From Phycisphaerae bacterium (GTDB lineage Bacteria; Chloroflexota; Anaerolineae; 4572-78; J111): 64,000 nt of DNA. Position numbers and translations under genes: made by a program. Location: the NCBI GenBank assembly GCA_028285035.1, contig JANQQF010000094.1:1-64000 (forward strand), read 5' to 3'. Shown here one piece after another: positions 60,833-64,000 of this stretch (position 1 is the stretch's first letter; each line of letters opens with the position of its first letter). The notes beneath the pieces are model-generated. The model saw nothing but the letters and a program-made list of their open reading frames with translations. It did not search any database and was not told the origin of the DNA.

Positions 60833-60878
60833 TGGTCGGCCTAATTATTAGATATCACGAGGTACATCTATCTCCAAC

Positions 60879-61289
60879 ATGGATAATCAGAAACTAAAAT
60901 CATCTTGGGTAGCCTTTGCTTTATTCTACATAATCCTTATTATCATCGTTATAGTATTAGATTTCGTGAATAATACCTTTAGATTATCTTATTTTAGTGC
61001 TCAAGTTGGTCTCATTACCGTCGGAACAGCCATTTTTGTTATAGCTGGCCTCCGTATGCCGGATTTATCTGCCATCCGTGGCGTTTTTCTGGCGTTCACA
61101 GTGGGTATATTGACGATTATCCCGGCTGTTTTGATGGGGCTAGGTAATATTCCAGGCTTATGGCCGCAATATTTTTATATTGCCTTTGGAATGGCAGCAG
61201 GCAGTTTTCTAACCTTTTTATTCTTAAAATTTTCCGAACAGCTCATTGACAGGCGAAATTCGGGACAAGACACAGATTATGATCGTTGA
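60879..61289 (+). CDS. Four-helix membrane protein of unknown function
   Basis: A 136-residue protein with four predicted spans (about 10-30, 42-60, 68-88, 97-117) and a short charged tail. No family recognised. Its last codons overlap the start of the glycosyltransferase gene by 11 bp, suggesting a shared role in building or moving a surface glycoconjugate. Confidence 0.7.
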   Translation: MDNQKLKSSWVAFALFYIILIIIVIVLDFVNNTFRLSYFSAQVGLITVGTAIFVIAGLRMPDLSAIRGVFLAFTVGILTIIPAVLMGLGNIPGLWPQYFYIAFGMAAGSFLTFLFLKFSEQLIDRRNSGQDTDYDR

Positions 61290-62247
61290 ACAGCAAGAAA
61301 AAATTAAATGTAGTGTGGGCATCACCGCTCATAACGAAGAAGCCAATATCGCCCAAATTTTAGATGCGATGCTAACCCAACGTCTTCACATAGTGGAGAT
61401 TGTTGATATTGTTGTTGTTGCCTCAGGTTGCACTGATCGCACCGTTGAAATCATCGAGGAATATGTCGCGCAATATCCACTAATACATCTTTATGTCCAA
61501 GAGAAACGTGAAGGCAAGACAAGTGCCATCAATGTTTTCCTAAAGCACGCCCTCGCTGATGTTTGCGTTCTGGAAAGTGGTGACACTGTTCCCCACGAAG
61601 ATGCCATTGAAAATATGGTACGAATGTTCGCTGATCCGGCGGTGGGAATGACCGGGGCACACAAAGTACCGGTGAATACACCAGATCACATCATTGGCTA
61701 CCTCACGCACCTTCGTTTACAAATGGAGCATCAGCTTTGTCTTGAAATTCCCCGGTTAGGGGAACTTATTGCCTTCCGTAAAGTGCTTACTCAAATCCCG
61801 CCCGACGTCGCGATGGATGAGGCATTTGTTGAGGCCTTGGTTATCCGCCGTGGTCTACAAGTTCGCTATGCGCCCGATGCAGTTGTATTCAACATGGGGC
61901 CTGAAACCGTGCAGGATTTTATCAAACAACGCCGTCGCAACCACGCTGGGCACCTCCACCTCAAGGCAAAATACGGGTATGAAGTCTCCAGTATGGGAGC
62001 CACTCGGCTGATGAAGCTAGCCTTCAATGAAATTTGGGGGGCGCTTCGGCTTATTGGCATCCTTTTTGTATTAGCTGCTGTGGAAGGATACTCACGCTTC
62101 CTTGGTTGGTGGGATTATCGCGTTCACAAGAAAACCCACGTCGTATGGGACATTGCTTGGACAACCAAAGAAGTTAAGCGTGAAGTCGATGCCCGTGGCA
62201 TCAATATCACCTCGCCGCATCTTCCTGCCAAACGAGAAGAGGCCTAA
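61279..62247 (+). CDS. Family 2 glycosyltransferase
   Basis: A 322-residue GT-A-fold enzyme. CSVGITAHNEEANIAQILDAML opens the nucleotide-sugar domain, VVASGCTDRTVEII follows, and LESGDTVPHEDAIE replaces the usual DxD with SGDT. ATG 61279 overlaps the preceding gene; an upstream TTG at 61246 is possible. A C-terminal hydrophobic segment (about 255-275) suggests membrane association. Next to a YbhN/AglD-type protein, it may transfer a sugar to a lipid. Donor and acceptor unknown. Confidence 0.85.
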   Translation: MIVEQQEKIKCSVGITAHNEEANIAQILDAMLTQRLHIVEIVDIVVVASGCTDRTVEIIEEYVAQYPLIHLYVQEKREGKTSAINVFLKHALADVCVLESGDTVPHEDAIENMVRMFADPAVGMTGAHKVPVNTPDHIIGYLTHLRLQMEHQLCLEIPRLGELIAFRKVLTQIPPDVAMDEAFVEALVIRRGLQVRYAPDAVVFNMGPETVQDFIKQRRRNHAGHLHLKAKYGYEVSSMGATRLMKLAFNEIWGALRLIGILFVLAAVEGYSRFLGWWDYRVHKKTHVVWDIAWTTKEVKREVDARGINITSPHLPAKREEA

Positions 62248-62317
62248 TTTATCAATTTTGCTTCCTCCAACCTTTTGCCGCATAATAGCCGGCGGATGTA
62301 TATAAAGGAAGCTAACC

Positions 62318-63352
62318 TTGAAAGATAAATTGATATTTTTGTTGAAGCTCATCATCGGAGTCGGGTTGATGGGCGTTTTGTTTTACCTCCTCCTTTCCGA
62401 CCAACAAAATCGCGAGTCCTTTTTTAACTACATTACCACAGTCAATTACTTTTACCTATTAATCGCCTTAATCCTATTTATGGTTGCGGTCATCACCAAT
62501 GCCATTAAATGGCAAATCCTTCTCAAAGCCCAAGGTATCCAAGTTCCACTGACCGCTCTAACAAACTATACCTTTGTCGGTTTCTTCTTCAATAATTTCC
62601 TCCCAGCCAATGTGGGCGGGGATGTGATGCGTGGGTTTGGCCTAGCCCGCTACACTGAACGCAGTGCGGAAGCTGCGGTCTCTGTGATCGTGGACCGGAT
62701 CATCGGTCTAATGGCCTTTATGTTCACAGCCGTAGTCGCGGCTCTTCTTGCCGCAAACTTCATCATCAATGACCCTGAAGTTGAACAAATTTTGCAGATC
62801 GTTGAAATTTTAGCCATCGCCGGAATGGCCGCGATGATTATCGGTTTTTCCGTTATTCTCAGCCATCGTCTCAGAGATTGGGTGGGACAGACCTTGTTTG
62901 CGTTTTCATTCTTGAAGCCTTTTGAAGGAATATACCAGCATTTATCGCAAGCCTTTGGGGCGTATCGTCACCAATACCGATCATTATGGTCAGCATTTTT
63001 GATTGGGGTCATCACGGTTCTGCTCACTGGTCTCGTTGACATCGCCATTGTTGCTGGGCTACAGGGCGAGATTGCCCCCATTTACATCTTCCTCTTCAAT
63101 CCCATTATCGCCATTCTATTGATTGCCCCCATCAGTATCGGCGGTCTGGGAACGGGGTCAGCCCTGTACGTTGGCTTCTACGCCTTCGTCGGCGTGCCGC
63201 AGCCGCTTTCATTTGCTTTGTCACTCTTCAAACAGATTGTGATTTATTTGGGAAGTTTGCCTGGGGGGGTGTTGTGGTTGTTTAATCGGGGGCAGAGGCG
63301 TAATGACTCCACTATGGACTCCTCTTTAGGGGAAAAAAGTGAGGCAGTGTAA
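62318..63352 (+). CDS. YbhN/AglD-type integral membrane protein (LPG-synthase transmembrane family)
   Basis: A 344-residue membrane protein with eight or so spans, PF03706-like. The family motif region FVGFFFNNFLPANVGGDVMR and AAVSVIVDRIIGL is intact. Start is TTG 62318 with AGGA eight bases ahead. Members include the flippase domain of MprF and putative polyprenyl-glycan flippases. Immediately downstream of a glycosyltransferase, flipping of a glycolipid is a reasonable guess. Confidence 0.88.
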   Translation: MKDKLIFLLKLIIGVGLMGVLFYLLLSDQQNRESFFNYITTVNYFYLLIALILFMVAVITNAIKWQILLKAQGIQVPLTALTNYTFVGFFFNNFLPANVGGDVMRGFGLARYTERSAEAAVSVIVDRIIGLMAFMFTAVVAALLAANFIINDPEVEQILQIVEILAIAGMAAMIIGFSVILSHRLRDWVGQTLFAFSFLKPFEGIYQHLSQAFGAYRHQYRSLWSAFLIGVITVLLTGLVDIAIVAGLQGEIAPIYIFLFNPIIAILLIAPISIGGLGTGSALYVGFYAFVGVPQPLSFALSLFKQIVIYLGSLPGGVLWLFNRGQRRNDSTMDSSLGEKSEAV

Positions 63353-63365
63353 TCAGTAAAAACAA

Positions 63366-63401
63366 AAAAACGGGGTAAACAAAACTATTTATCCCGTTTT
63401 T
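63366..63401. terminator. Bidirectional terminator
   Basis: AAAAACGGGGTA (63366-63377) pairs with TATCCCGTTTTT (63390-63401) with one G-U pair; A- and T-runs on both sides serve two convergent genes. Confidence 0.75.
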
Positions 63402-63420
63402 AGTTCTTCAAAAATTATTC

Positions 63421-64000
63421 CTACACCTTCAACACCACCGGTACAATCATCGGGGTGCGATGTGTACGTTGATAGAGAAATTGGCTGAGGCTATCACGAA
63501 TGATAGTTGCGGCAGTGTCAGGCTGGACACTGTCGCGGTCGAGAAGTTCAATGACGCGATCACGAGTCTCCTCAATTAAATCCTCGGCATCGCGCACATA
63601 AACAAAGCCCCGGGAAACAATGTCTGGACCATCGACGAGTTCCCCATTCTTCTCGTCTAAAGCGACAACGACGATAAAGAAGCCATCCTTTGATAACAAA
63701 CGACGGTCACGAAGAACGACACTACCGACATCACCAATGCCTAGTCCATCAACCAAAATTTGGCCGCTAGGCACAGCTTCGGCCAAATAGCCACCTTCTT
63801 CATCAAATTCAACGACTTGCCCATTATTCACCACAAAAATATTTTCTTTGGGAATGCCAGCCTCTTCGCCAATTCGACCATGTAAGACCAACATTCGATA
63901 TTCCCCCTGAATGGGGATGAAATATTTAGGCTTAACCAAATCGATCATTTGCTTTTGTTCATCCTGGGCAGCGTGGCCGGAGACATGAACAGGCATTAGG
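63421..64000 (-). CDS. rnj: Ribonuclease J (C-terminal part)
   Basis: The last 193 codons of RNase J; the gene continues beyond the right edge. LMPVHVSGHAAQDEQ holds the conserved beta-CASP histidine motif, LVKPKYFIPIQGEYRML the following one, and the C-terminal dimerisation domain follows (SGQILVDGLGIGDVGSVVLRD cut short here; RGFVYVRDAEDLIEE). RNase J is the main 5'-exo/endonuclease for mRNA decay and rRNA maturation in bacteria lacking RNase E. Stop TAG at 63421. Confidence 0.95.
   Translation of the reverse strand, partial: LMPVHVSGHAAQDEQKQMIDLVKPKYFIPIQGEYRMLVLHGRIGEEAGIPKENIFVVNNGQVVEFDEEGGYLAEAVPSGQILVDGLGIGDVGSVVLRDRRLLSKDGFFIVVVALDEKNGELVDGPDIVSRGFVYVRDAEDLIEETRDRVIELLDRDSVQPDTAATIIRDSLSQFLYQRTHRTPMIVPVVLKV

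Overview
The window looks like a piece of chromosome from a free-living heterotroph of the Chloroflexota (Anaerolineae-like). This is inferred from gene content: a long multi-GAF histidine kinase with a NarL-type regulator, a zinc-ribbon/FHA/ABC fusion, a beta-helix secreted protein, lipoproteins with LAAC-type lipoboxes, pectin-acetylesterase-like and subtilisin-like exported enzymes, RNase J and PdxT. Base composition is moderate (mid-40s % GC by eye). TGA is used as an ordinary stop throughout. No tRNA, rRNA, insertion sequence, prophage or CRISPR array was seen.

Layout. 1-3960: a leftward carbohydrate ABC importer (two permeases, then a lipoprotein binding protein cut by the window edge) and a LacI regulator with a textbook promoter and operator. 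Between regulator and permeases lies a tandemly duplicated 90-bp element with rightward terminators. 4036-6812: arylamine N-acetyltransferase, a GNAT acetyltransferase interrupted by an in-frame TGA, and an exported pectin-acetylesterase-like lipoprotein. 6821-10263: 2-aminoethylphosphonate catabolism (phnX, a decayed class III aminotransferase-fold gene, phnW, a GntR/UTRA regulator with promoter and operator).

10829-26147 is mainly polyamine and amino-acid uptake and catabolism: two class III aminotransferases, an Lrp/AsnC regulator, PotA-PotB-PotC-PotD, aldehyde dehydrogenase, flavin amine oxidase, GNAT, thioredoxin, acyl-CoA ligase and a PuuB-like oxidase. A glutamine-synthetase-like enzyme at 56.6-57.9 kb may belong to the same theme. 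Together they could import spermidine/putrescine, oxidise or transaminate it to aminoaldehydes, convert these to GABA-type acids, and feed succinate semialdehyde to central metabolism.

26355-41050 is mixed: a HACL2-like ThDP enzyme with an SDR, an M28 peptidase, a HAD phosphatase, Nudix, PdxT, FtsK, a PepSY protein followed by an OmpR-type two-component system, a PYROXD2-like oxidoreductase and a beta-helix protein. 41249-51555 holds a signalling block: multi-GAF kinase and NarL regulator, divergent from an FHA-ABC transporter, a doubly membrane-anchored subtilisin and a DUF3754 protein. 51655-64000 holds a nitronate monooxygenase-like enzyme, a SanA/YdcF protein, several unknown proteins, an SDR, the GS-like enzyme, a methyltransferase, DUF951, a glycosyltransferase, a YbhN/AglD-type membrane protein, and the C-terminal part of RNase J.

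The observation most worth checking is the GNAT gene at 5052-5588. Its only defect is a TGA where relatives (from memory) carry Cys, followed at suitable distance by a small hairpin with GG in its loop, as in bacterial selenocysteine insertion elements. Simple nonsense mutation or sequencing error remains possible. Other leads are the duplicated small-RNA-like element (2636-2864), 11-bp-spaced CTTCAT repeats before the PepSY/two-component genes, a decayed phosphonate gene, and mutually exclusive hairpins at 54503-54547.
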